Assembly: GCA_004555865.1 (NCBI GenBank)
Contig: SFJO01000004.1
Location: 1-64,000, forward strand
Length of the DNA: 64,000 bases
Source of the DNA: Oscillospiraceae bacterium
Lineage (GTDB): Bacteria > Bacillota > Clostridia > Oscillospirales > Ruminococcaceae
Reading direction: 5' to 3'
The position numbers were made by a program, and so were the translations under genes. The notes beneath the pieces were generated by a model. It saw nothing but the letters and a program-made list of their open reading frames with translations. It made no database searches and was not told the origin of the DNA. This document shows, in pieces, positions 43,139 to 51,494 of the stretch; the first letter of the stretch is position 1; every line of letters begins with the position of its first letter.

Positions 43139-43756
43139 TCACCGTCGTTTTTTCCAAGCCTGCCGGGCCAGCGAAAGGGCCGCCGCAGCCAGGCCGGGAT
43201 AGAGGATCAGGCAGAAGCACTGGTACCAGCTGGGCACAAAGTAGCTGCCCGCGCCCGCCGGCTCGTTCATGGTCACCACCCCCAGGGCGATGGCAATGCT
43301 CTTGTTCACGTCCGGGCTGCAGGGGTCCAGCCGGAGGGACGCAATGGCCCCGTAGGGCAGGGTGTAGCGGTAGCTTCCGTCCGCCTGCTTTTGGGGGAAC
43401 ACCCGCTTGTCCTGGCTGAAATCCTCCCCCGCCCGGTTGGTGTAGTACAGGCACACCTCCCGCGGCTCGTCCGAGTAGCCGGCCTCCACCCGAAGGGTGC
43501 GCACGACCCGGCTGTCCGGGTTTTCCCAGATCATCTGGGGGTCGCCGTCCAGGGTCACGAGGGTGCCGTCCGCCTGCTGCTCCAGCCCGGCCAGCACAAA
43601 GTCGGCGGCGGTCATCTGCGCCTCGGCCAGGCGGCCGTTGGCGCGGGCCAGACTGTCGCCTGCAAAGTGCCACAGGCACATCGCCAGAAAGCCGATCAGG
43701 CAGACCCCGTAGCACAGCAAGGGAATGGGGGCCTTGATCTTCCGAAGCTTGCTCAT
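43139..43756 (-). CDS. Small two-pass membrane protein, partner of the GT-C protein (copy A)
   Basis: The protein has 205 aa. One N-terminal helix (about 10-30), an extracytoplasmic domain (about 35-165) and a C-terminal helix (about 172-195). The domain carries DGDPQMIW, VCLYY and LRLDP, all shared in order with the 207-aa protein at 45764-46387 (TDPQLLW, VELYY, LRIDP). The fold looks beta-rich. Its ATG shares a base with the stop of the GT-C gene (TGATG), so production is coupled. I do not recognise a family; a carbohydrate-binding or accessory subunit is an inference. Confidence 0.6.
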   Translation of the reverse strand: MSKLRKIKAPIPLLCYGVCLIGFLAMCLWHFAGDSLARANGRLAEAQMTAADFVLAGLEQQADGTLVTLDGDPQMIWENPDSRVVRTLRVEAGYSDEPREVCLYYTNRAGEDFSQDKRVFPQKQADGSYRYTLPYGAIASLRLDPCSPDVNKSIAIALGVVTMNEPAGAGSYFVPSWYQCFCLILYPGLAAAALSLARQAWKKRR

Positions 43757-45753
43757 CAGGGCACCTCCATTTCCACCGGGCTGTAATGGCCCAGGCTGTC
43801 CACATGATACACCAGCGTCTCGCCCTGCTCGGCGGCGGCCAGCCCGTCGCTGAACAGCCCGCCGTAGCTCTCCCGGAACAGGTCGTCCACCTTATCCAGA
43901 TACAGATACTCGCAGCCGGTGCTCTCCACCAGCGCCGCAAAGGCCGCCGCGGTGTAGGGGTGGAAGTAGTAGCCCTCCACCGTGTCCTCGCCGGGGCGCA
44001 GGCTCTCCAGCCCGAAGGTTCCGCCGCCGTTTCCCGAATAATCCACGATCTGCGGATAGAAATCATAGGTAGCCGTGAACCAGTGCAGGCCGTTGTCTCC
44101 CTGGTACACATAGAACAGCCGTGCACCGTCCGTCACCGCGGCCACGGCCTCGGCCCGGCTCTGCTGAATCTGCCGGTCGGCAAACTCCGCGTCCGAAAAG
44201 CCCAGCACACTCAGCTGGGGCAGCACCATCTGGTTCACCCGCAGCAGCATCACCGCCGCCAGCGCCAGCACACCCGCGTGGCCCAGCAGGTCCAGCCGGG
44301 GGGCGTGGCGCAGCGCCAGCCCCACCAGTGCCAACGCAATGAGGAACCAGCCGATGTAATAGGTGTACACATACCGATTGTAATCCTCCAGCCGCTCGGC
44401 CTGGAAGGGCTTGAAGATAAACCCGTAGCTGAGGGCCAGCATCAGGTTGTAGCCCAGAAAGCACAGGGTACTGAACAGGGCAAACAGCCCGATGCGCACC
44501 CGCAGCCCCCGCTGCCCGGCCACCAGCCAGGCCGCAAAGAACAGCGCCAGAATCAGCCCCGTGACCACCACGCCCTGCCCGATCATGGAAAGGGTGCCGT
44601 CGCGGGTGAGGTACTGGTGCAGCATATCGCCGCAGGCGGTGTAGAACTGGCTTCGGCGGGCCTCATAGTAGTCCCCCACCGGCAGGCCCAGAATCATCCG
44701 GATGCCGTTGACGGCCACCGTCACCACGTCGGGGCTGGTTTCGCCCATGCCGCCGCTCTCGGCGTTTTTCAAAGCCAGCGCCAGGGTGTACTGCCCCCAG
44801 CCCCGGTAGGCCGCCAGCGGGGCCGCAAAGCAGGCCGCCGCAAAGCCGATGCGCCGCACAAGGCCCTGCTTCCAGGGGGTGGTGCCGGGGGTCAGCAGCC
44901 AGTCGGCCGCCACCAGCCCGGCCGCAGCCAGCGCCAGCACAAAGGTGTTGCTCTTGATGAGGGCCGAGAAGGCCAGCACCGGCAACACCGGCCAGCGGGG
45001 GCCTTCGCCCTCCCGCAAAGCCAGCCACAGGGCCACCGCGCCCCCCAGCACCAGGCCGGATGGGATGTCACCGTAGGCGGAAAGATACACCGTGCTGAGA
45101 AAAATGGTGTGGTTGTAGGTGGTGAAGAAATAGGGCACGCACCAGCACACCGCCGCCAGAGGCACGGCCAGCCGATACTGCTTCCACTCCACCCGGCCCA
45201 GCAGGGCCGCAAAGCAGGCAAAGGCCAGCATATCGTAGGCCAGATACACCTTCCAGTCACCGTAGCGGCCCAGGGCCTGCACAAAATACCCCAGCGTGAT
45301 CAGGCAGGGCGACTGAGTGGCCTGCCACGGCCAGGACACCGGGGCCACCGTATACAGGCCGCCGGTTTCATGGGTGAGCTTTGCGGCGGTGCCCCAGAAG
45401 CTCATCTCGTCAAAATCGGTAAACAAGGGCTGGCGCAGGGCAAAATACACCGCAAAGGCGGCGCTCATCGTCCAGAACAGCACCGCGCCGGGGGTGCACA
45501 GGGCCTTCCGGTTCTGCCACTTTTGCCGCAGCGCAGCCGCCCCCAGCACAAAGCACAAAAGGTACACCGCCCACACCGCCGGGCGCAGCACCCCAGCCAC
45601 GCCCGCCGCCGCCAGCACCAGGCTGACGCTGCACAGGCTGACCAGCGGGCTGAGGGCGCTGTGTACCCGGCACCGCAGGGTGAAAAAGGCCGCAAGGCCA
45701 AACAGGGCCGCAAAGGCCAACACCACATCAAAACAGGCAAATTCCAGTGCCAT
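43756..45753 (-). CDS. Polytopic GT-C-like membrane protein (copy A)
   Basis: The protein has 665 aa with about 12-13 hydrophobic segments. I start it at ATG 45753; the GTG at 45759 lies inside AAGGAGG. The FTDFDEMSFWGTAAKLTHE motif sits in the first outer loop (about residue 115), as in copy B and the 625-aa protein. A large C-terminal outer domain (about 510-665) contains IVDYSGNGGGTFGLESL and ends with LFSDG. It resembles GT-C enzymes that use prenyl-phosphate sugars; the Asp in DFDE is the expected catalytic base. It pairs with the small protein downstream. Confidence 0.68.
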   Translation of the reverse strand: MALEFACFDVVLAFAALFGLAAFFTLRCRVHSALSPLVSLCSVSLVLAAAGVAGVLRPAVWAVYLLCFVLGAAALRQKWQNRKALCTPGAVLFWTMSAAFAVYFALRQPLFTDFDEMSFWGTAAKLTHETGGLYTVAPVSWPWQATQSPCLITLGYFVQALGRYGDWKVYLAYDMLAFACFAALLGRVEWKQYRLAVPLAAVCWCVPYFFTTYNHTIFLSTVYLSAYGDIPSGLVLGGAVALWLALREGEGPRWPVLPVLAFSALIKSNTFVLALAAAGLVAADWLLTPGTTPWKQGLVRRIGFAAACFAAPLAAYRGWGQYTLALALKNAESGGMGETSPDVVTVAVNGIRMILGLPVGDYYEARRSQFYTACGDMLHQYLTRDGTLSMIGQGVVVTGLILALFFAAWLVAGQRGLRVRIGLFALFSTLCFLGYNLMLALSYGFIFKPFQAERLEDYNRYVYTYYIGWFLIALALVGLALRHAPRLDLLGHAGVLALAAVMLLRVNQMVLPQLSVLGFSDAEFADRQIQQSRAEAVAAVTDGARLFYVYQGDNGLHWFTATYDFYPQIVDYSGNGGGTFGLESLRPGEDTVEGYYFHPYTAAAFAALVESTGCEYLYLDKVDDLFRESYGGLFSDGLAAAEQGETLVYHVDSLGHYSPVEMEVP

Positions 45754-45763
45754 GGGCACCTCC

Positions 45764-46387
45764 TTATCGCAGCTTCGGCCGCCGCCCGGCCATCAGTTCC
45801 TCACCCCAGGCCCACAGGGCCGCCAGGGTCAGGGGGGCCAGCGCCAGAAGCACGCCCTCGGCCCCGGTGGGCACAAGGGCCTTCCACCAGGGGCGGGGGG
45901 CATTCAGCTCCACTCCGTCAAATTTGGTCAGCACACCGCCCACGCTGTCCGGGTCAATGCGCAGGCCGCTCACGTGCTGCCCGCGCAGGTCAAACACATA
46001 GCCGCCGCTGCCGTCCGGCACGCCGTACACCACATGCCGCGTGTCAAATTCCGTCTGCCCGGCGGCCCGGTAGTACAGTTCCACCCCGGTGGCGGGCTTG
46101 TGCTGCTGCACGTGCAGCACCACCCGCTCCACCCAGGCGTCCCCCTCCCACAAAAGCTGCGGGTCGGTGTCGGTGGAAACGAACCAGGTCTCCCCCGCGG
46201 GAATATCCGTATCGTAGGGGCGGATGCTCTGGTAGGTCACGTTCTCCGCCGTGAGGGTGCGGTGCCCGGCCAGACCCCTGCCGCGGTAATAGGCGCCGCG
46301 GGCACAGCCCACGCCGCAGCCCAGCAAAAACAGCACCGCCGCCGCCAGATACAGGGCAGCCAGCCGCTTAATCGTTCTGCGGAACAT
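45764..46387 (-). CDS. Small two-pass membrane protein, partner of the GT-C protein (copy B)
   Basis: The protein has 207 aa from ATG 46387, with GGGGGAGG upstream; it overlaps the preceding gene by 20 nt. It has an N-terminal helix (about 8-28), an extracytoplasmic domain with STDTDPQLLWEGD, GVELYYRAAG and GLRIDPDS, and a C-terminal helix (about 178-198). It is homologous to copy A. Together with 46368-48455 it forms the second occurrence of the same two-gene module. Confidence 0.6.
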   Translation of the reverse strand: MFRRTIKRLAALYLAAAVLFLLGCGVGCARGAYYRGRGLAGHRTLTAENVTYQSIRPYDTDIPAGETWFVSTDTDPQLLWEGDAWVERVVLHVQQHKPATGVELYYRAAGQTEFDTRHVVYGVPDGSGGYVFDLRGQHVSGLRIDPDSVGGVLTKFDGVELNAPRPWWKALVPTGAEGVLLALAPLTLAALWAWGEELMAGRRPKLR

Positions 46388-48455
46388 ACTGCACCTCCCC
46401 CACCGGTTCAAAGGTCATGGTCGTGCCGTCGTCCGCCACCCGGAACAGGTACGCGGCGTCGGCCCGGTCAATGGGAATCGGCCCGTCAAACAGGCTTCCC
46501 AGCTCGTAATAGATGTATTTGTCGCTCTGGTCCAGCAGCACGTAGCCGTAGCCCTTCTGCCGCAGGAAATTTACCAGATCATCCTGGCTGCACTCGGCCG
46601 TGTAGGGATACTCCTTCTGGAAGCCGTAAAATTCCTCGTTCCAGGGGTCGTGCTTTGGGGTGACCAGGCTCATGAAGGTGGATACCCAGTTGTTGGCCCC
46701 CTCTTCATAGCCGAAGCCGCCGAAGCCGTAGGCCAGCTGGGCGTTCAGCTCGTAGCCGTAATAATACCAGCGGGTGGCATCGTCCCCCTGGCTGATGAGC
46801 AGCACCTGATCGTCCCAGTTCAGATACGGGTTCACCAGCGCGGCCCGCTGGGCCACGTCCTGGCGCACCGCGGCGTCGGTGGGGTTCACGTGCCAGAAGC
46901 CCGCGGCGGGCAGGCCCCGCAGCCCCACCAGGGCCGCCAGACCGATCACGCCCACACCGGCCGCCCCCGCGGCCAGCCGATGGCGCTCGCCCCGCTCGGC
47001 CTCCAGCGCCAGCAGGCACAGGCCCGCCAGCAGCCAGCCCAGAAAATAGGGGCTGATGTACCGGTCGTAATCCTTGAGCAGCGCGGCTTCCTTATCCGAA
47101 AAGCTGTACACATACAAAAGCAGGTGAAACAGCCAGAAGGCCGCAAAGCAGGCGCTGCCGCCCACGGCCAGCCACACGGCCCGGGCCCGGCCCGGCCCCT
47201 TGCCGCACACCGCGGCAAACACCAGCACCGCCAGGCACAGCACCAGCGCCGCCGCCGCCCCGCCCAAAAGGCACAGGGGCGCTCCGGTAAAGGCCGCCAT
47301 CATGGCCGCCTTCACCTGGCCGAACTTCTCCGCCCGGGCCGGGTCGCCCCGGCCGACGAATTGCAGCGCGCCGTCCGTGAGCATTCCGAAGTAGCTCACC
47401 TGGCTGCCCGCCGCGCCCACACCGGCGCTCTTGTCAATGCCGGCGGCGGTGAGCACATAGCGGTTCCATCCCAGAAACAGCGCCAGCACCGGCACGCACA
47501 GGGCCGTGCCCAGCCCCACCGTGCGCCCCAGCGCGGGCAGGGTGGGCTTCTGCCGGGCAAACAGCCGGTCGGCGCAGATGAGCGCCGCCGCAATCAGGGC
47601 ATAGGCAAAGCCCATGTCCTTGATGAGGGTCAAAAAGGCCAGGGCCAGCGCCGTCAGGACCAGGCCGGCCTTCCGGGTGCCCGCCCGGTAATACAGGCAC
47701 AGCGCCCCACCGAAGGTCAGGCCCAGATAAACATCGCCCATGGCGTTCAGATACACGGTGGCGGCCTGAGTGTCGCCCGGGGCCAGGAAGAAATAGGGCA
47801 GCAGCCCTGCCCCCAGCATTCCCAAAGCGCTCAGGTACCATTTGCGGCCTTCAAAAGCCCCGAAGGCGGCAAACACCGCCAGCGCCAGCAGATCGTAGGC
47901 CGCCAGGCACTCCCACTCGGTAAAGCCCGCGCTGAAGAACTGGAACAGGTAGCTCAGCACCATCATGCCCGGCAGATACGCCCGGGCCGAGAGGTTGCCC
48001 GGCGCGGTCGGGTGCAGGCAGTGGTTCACCTTGGTCATTTTGCAGGCCGTGCCCCAGAAGCTGAACTCGTCCCACCGGAGGAACACCGGCCGGCTCACCG
48101 CGAACCACAGCCACAGCGCCGCCCCCGCAAAAAAGAACAGCACCAGCGCCGGGGCCTTTTTGGCCTCGCGGCCAAGTTCCGCCGCGTTCCTGCGCAGGCG
48201 GGCGGGCAGCTTCTCCTCCCGCCGGCCCTTCAGCAGGGCAGCCTGGCCCCCCGCCAGCGCCAGGGCGTACAGTGCCCAGCCGCCGGGGCGCAGAAGCCCG
48301 GCCATACCCCACAGGGTAAGCCACACCCCTGCCCCCGCCAGCAGCCCCAGCGGAAACAGCCCGGCATTGAGGCCGGTGCGGCGGGCCAGCGCCAGGCTGG
48401 CCAGTACCGCCAGCACCAGTGCAAACAGCCCCTCAAAAACAGAAACAACGCTCAT
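46368..48455 (-). CDS. Polytopic GT-C-like membrane protein (copy B)
   Basis: The protein has 695 aa from ATG 48455 (AAAGGAGG 11 nt upstream); the frame to 48500 begins with TTG. About 13 hydrophobic segments. The first outer loop has FLRWDEFSFWGTACKMTK, homologous to copy A and the 625-aa paralogue. The C-terminal outer part carries IYYELGSLFDGPI and a YLFRV motif. It is in an operon with DUF2142 and LegB genes. Probably a surface glycosyltransferase; substrate not known. Confidence 0.68.
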   Translation of the reverse strand: MSVVSVFEGLFALVLAVLASLALARRTGLNAGLFPLGLLAGAGVWLTLWGMAGLLRPGGWALYALALAGGQAALLKGRREEKLPARLRRNAAELGREAKKAPALVLFFFAGAALWLWFAVSRPVFLRWDEFSFWGTACKMTKVNHCLHPTAPGNLSARAYLPGMMVLSYLFQFFSAGFTEWECLAAYDLLALAVFAAFGAFEGRKWYLSALGMLGAGLLPYFFLAPGDTQAATVYLNAMGDVYLGLTFGGALCLYYRAGTRKAGLVLTALALAFLTLIKDMGFAYALIAAALICADRLFARQKPTLPALGRTVGLGTALCVPVLALFLGWNRYVLTAAGIDKSAGVGAAGSQVSYFGMLTDGALQFVGRGDPARAEKFGQVKAAMMAAFTGAPLCLLGGAAAALVLCLAVLVFAAVCGKGPGRARAVWLAVGGSACFAAFWLFHLLLYVYSFSDKEAALLKDYDRYISPYFLGWLLAGLCLLALEAERGERHRLAAGAAGVGVIGLAALVGLRGLPAAGFWHVNPTDAAVRQDVAQRAALVNPYLNWDDQVLLISQGDDATRWYYYGYELNAQLAYGFGGFGYEEGANNWVSTFMSLVTPKHDPWNEEFYGFQKEYPYTAECSQDDLVNFLRQKGYGYVLLDQSDKYIYYELGSLFDGPIPIDRADAAYLFRVADDGTTMTFEPVGEVQYVPQND

Positions 48456-48509
48456 GGGCCGCAGGGCCTCCTTTCCGGAATCAACGGTTGTTGCGTGCAA
48501 ACATCGGAA

Positions 48510-50171
48510 TCACGCCGGCAGCTGATACACCGGCCCGATGAAGTAATGCTGGGCCAGCAGCACAGCCCCCACCACCGCAAACGCGGTGCACAGCGCCAGC
48601 GCCAGCCGGGCGGGGCAGGCCTCGTCGCCCTTCAGGCGCGGCTCCACCACATGGCTCAGCAGGGCCGCCGCCAGTACAAACAGCATCAGAAAGCTGGGCA
48701 GGAAATACCGCGCCTGCAGGCCGATGATGCGCACCATGCCCACCGGTGTCCAGGTAATGTACAGGGCGGTCATCGCGCCCGCCATGTACACCAGGCTCAG
48801 CGCCCCCAGCCCAATGGCCGGCACCGGCCGCAGGCTGCTGCGCTCGTGGGCCGAGAGGGCCGCTGCAAACACCAACACCGCCGGGCTGGCCAGATTCAGC
48901 AGGGGAATGGGCATATCCAGCGCGCCGAACACCCCCAGCTGGCCGATGAAGAAGTTGTTTTCATACAGGGTGCCCAGCATCACGGCCAGATACCGAAGCG
49001 GGTTTTTCAGCACAAACAGCAGCTGGGGCAGCTGGTCAGCCCCTTGGCTCACCCGGCCGAAATCGCCGTAATTGTACCGGAACACCACGCCGTACCACTC
49101 AAAAAAGCGGGTGACGGCCAGCGCCAGCGCCAGCCCCGCCAGCGCCACCTGCCATTTCTTCCACCGGGTTTTCCAGGCGGAGCGGGGCAGAATCAGCGGC
49201 AGGGCCAGCCACAGCAGGTTGATGTAGGGCTTGGCCACGTTGACCAGCGCAAAGGCCAGCAAAAACAGCCCCACGTCCCGGTCGGTGATCTCGTCCTTGC
49301 AGTAAAAGCTGGCCACCAGATAATAGCAGCCCAGCAGCATGGCATCATAGCTGCAGCTGGCCGCCATAAACAGGCTCAGCGGCAGCAGCATCATGGCCAG
49401 AAACACCGGCTTGTAGCGCCTGCAGTTTTTCAGTGCCAGCCAGCACCAGAAGGCATAACCCGCCAGGTTGGCCAGCCGCGCCGCATATAGGCAGCACAAG
49501 GCCGAGCCGCCCAGCGTGCGGGCCGCAAAAATCGCCAGCGCCTGGGGCAGCATGGGCAGAATCATAAAGAACAGCGGTTCGCCCACCGGCTGCACGTCCC
49601 TGGTTTTGTCAAAGTAGGCGGCAAAGCCGTCGGCCACGCTCTCCACCGGGCCATCGCCCCGCTGCTTCAGGCCGTAGCCCTGGCTGGAGTACACCGTGGG
49701 GTTGCCGTCCTCATCCGCACCGGCGGTCTGGCTGGTGTGGGCGCTCACCCACGCGCCGGGAAAAGCGTCCACCAGGCGGGCCACATCCTCCGGGTAGGTG
49801 CGGGCGGCGTCAAAATCAAAGTGGCCCTCGCTGATGGACCAGCTGCGCAGGAAATGGCTCAGCTCGTCCGGCGTTTGCAGCGGCGGGTTGGCAAAGCAGA
49901 ACAGCGCCCCGCACAGCAGGATGCAGGCCGCGGCCCGGCTGTCCAGCGAATGCAGGCGGCGCAGGCCAAGCATGGCCAGCCACAACACGGCAAACAGCCC
50001 GCACACCAGGCAGGTGAGCAGGCTGGGGGAAAGGCGGTCGAAATAATAGAACACCCGCCAGTAATACACAAGCCCCGCCCCGCAGCACAGCAGGGCGGCC
50101 AGCCCAAGCCCCCACCGCACGGCGGGGCGGGCCAGCTGCTGCCGGGCAAAGGCCGCTGTCTTCTGCATCAT
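48510..50171 (-). CDS. DUF2142-type polytopic membrane protein
   Basis: The protein has 553 aa from ATG 50171 (CGAGG upstream). About 11-12 hydrophobic segments. The DUF2142 motif NPPLQTPDELSHFLRSW (about residue 95) and GEPLFFMILPMLPQALAI are present, followed by KPVFLAMMLLPLSLFMAASCSYDAML. Family members sit in surface polysaccharide loci and are probable GT-C enzymes. It lies 22 nt after LegB and heads the chain of large membrane proteins. Confidence 0.78.
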   Translation of the reverse strand: MMQKTAAFARQQLARPAVRWGLGLAALLCCGAGLVYYWRVFYYFDRLSPSLLTCLVCGLFAVLWLAMLGLRRLHSLDSRAAACILLCGALFCFANPPLQTPDELSHFLRSWSISEGHFDFDAARTYPEDVARLVDAFPGAWVSAHTSQTAGADEDGNPTVYSSQGYGLKQRGDGPVESVADGFAAYFDKTRDVQPVGEPLFFMILPMLPQALAIFAARTLGGSALCCLYAARLANLAGYAFWCWLALKNCRRYKPVFLAMMLLPLSLFMAASCSYDAMLLGCYYLVASFYCKDEITDRDVGLFLLAFALVNVAKPYINLLWLALPLILPRSAWKTRWKKWQVALAGLALALAVTRFFEWYGVVFRYNYGDFGRVSQGADQLPQLLFVLKNPLRYLAVMLGTLYENNFFIGQLGVFGALDMPIPLLNLASPAVLVFAAALSAHERSSLRPVPAIGLGALSLVYMAGAMTALYITWTPVGMVRIIGLQARYFLPSFLMLFVLAAALLSHVVEPRLKGDEACPARLALALCTAFAVVGAVLLAQHYFIGPVYQLPA

Positions 50172-50193
50172 GCAAACCACCTCGGGCCCAGGC

Positions 50194-51177
50194 TTACAGC
50201 ATGTACTGGTCCGGCTTGTACCGGTCCAGGTTGCCCCTCAGGAACTCGATGGTGGCAGCCAGGCCCTGCTCAAACGTATAGGCAGGGGCCCAGCCGGTCA
50301 TGGCGCGCAGCTTGGTGGAATCGCCCAGCAGGCGGTTCACCTCGCTCTTTTCGGGGCGCAGGCGTTCTTCGTCGCAGACGATGTGGGCGTTGGGGTTGAT
50401 CTGGGCGATCAGCTCGTTGGCCAGGTCGCCGATGGAATGCTCCACGCCGGTAGCGATGTTGATCTCCTGGCCGATGGCCTGCTCGCAGCCGGCAATGGCC
50501 ATAAAGCCCGCGGCGGTGTCCTTCACATAGTTGAAGTCCCGGGTGGGGGTCAGGCTGCCCAGCTTGATCTCGGTCATGCCGCTGAGCAGCTGGGTAATGA
50601 TGGTGGGAATCACGGCCCGGGCGCTCTGCCGGGGGCCATAGGTGTTGAAGGGCCGCACAATGCTCACGGGCAGATCAAAGCTGCGGTAGAAGCTCTCGGC
50701 CAGCCGGTCGGCGCCGATCTTGGTGGCGGAGTAGGGGCTCTGGCCCTGGTAGGGGTGCTTTTCGTCGATGGGCACATACTGGGCTGTGCCGTACACCTCG
50801 CTGGTGGAGGTGACCAGCAGCCGCTTGGTGCCCACCTGCCGGGCCGCGTTCAGCACGTTCAGGGTGCCCTTAATGTTGGTGTCCACATAGCTGTCGGGGC
50901 TGTGGTAGCTGAAGGGAATGGCGATGAGGGCAGCCAGATGGTACACCACGTCCTGCCCTTCCATGGCGCAGCGCACGCCGTTGGGGTCACGGATGTCGCC
51001 CATGAACACTTCGATCTCGCTGCGGATCTCCTTGGGCAGGGTATCGATCCAGCCCAGGGTGCCGAAGGAGTTGTAGTAGCAGAAGGCCTTGACCTTCTCG
51101 CCCTTTTTCACCAGTTCTTCAGTGAGGTGGCTGCCGATGAAGCCATCAGCGCCGGTAACCAGTACGGTATTGGACAT
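50194..51177 (-). CDS. legB: LegB-type NAD-dependent 4,6-dehydratase
   Basis: The protein has 327 aa from ATG 51177, with AAAGGAGG upstream. Extended SDR: VTGADGFIGSHLTEEL (GxxGxxG at residues 7-13), TSEVYGTAQYVPIDE, catalytic YSATKIGADRL, and VRPFNTYGPRQS. LegB oxidises C4 and removes water from the GDP/UDP-GlcNAc precursor. With LegC, NeuC, NeuB, NeuA and a PtmE-like enzyme it gives a near-complete legionaminate set. It is first in its operon, with a clear promoter. Confidence 0.92.
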   Translation of the reverse strand: MSNTVLVTGADGFIGSHLTEELVKKGEKVKAFCYYNSFGTLGWIDTLPKEIRSEIEVFMGDIRDPNGVRCAMEGQDVVYHLAALIAIPFSYHSPDSYVDTNIKGTLNVLNAARQVGTKRLLVTSTSEVYGTAQYVPIDEKHPYQGQSPYSATKIGADRLAESFYRSFDLPVSIVRPFNTYGPRQSARAVIPTIITQLLSGMTEIKLGSLTPTRDFNYVKDTAAGFMAIAGCEQAIGQEINIATGVEHSIGDLANELIAQINPNAHIVCDEERLRPEKSEVNRLLGDSTKLRAMTGWAPAYTFEQGLAATIEFLRGNLDRYKPDQYML

Positions 51178-51271
51178 AAAAGCGTCCTCCTTTATCTTAA
51201 AAAGCATCCTGCAAACACAGCCGCCCGGCACAGCGCCCGGCAGGCCATAAAAAGGCATGATAATTGGTATC

Positions 51272-51300
51272 AGTATACTATAAACGCGCCGAGAGTTCAA
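51272..51300 (-). promoter_or_regulatory. Promoter of the legB operon
   Basis: On the minus strand TTGAAC (51295-51300), a 17-nt spacer and TATACT (51272-51277), 95 nt before the ATG. Confidence 0.82.
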
Positions 51301-51363
51301 CCGCACAGCGGCAGCTTCCATCTTTGCCGCGTTCCGCACCACGGTTTGCCCCGCACAAAGGCA

Positions 51364-51405
51364 AAGCGCCCCCTCCGAAGCGTTTGGGCTTCAAAGGGAG
51401 CGCTT
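51364..51405. terminator. Terminator of the TRAP operon
   Basis: AAAGCGCCCCCT / AGGGAGCGCTTT with one mismatch, and an inner GAAGC/GCTTC stem. It lies in the gap between the TRAP permease and legB (51178-51494) and can form on either strand; the T-run is short. Confidence 0.65.
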
Positions 51406-51494
51406 TGTCGGTCAGAGAACGGCGGGCGTTTCCCGCCGAAGGGAGCAGGGAGGTGGGGCCTTGGCAAAGGCAGCCCGGTCAGCCCGCGCCGGTG

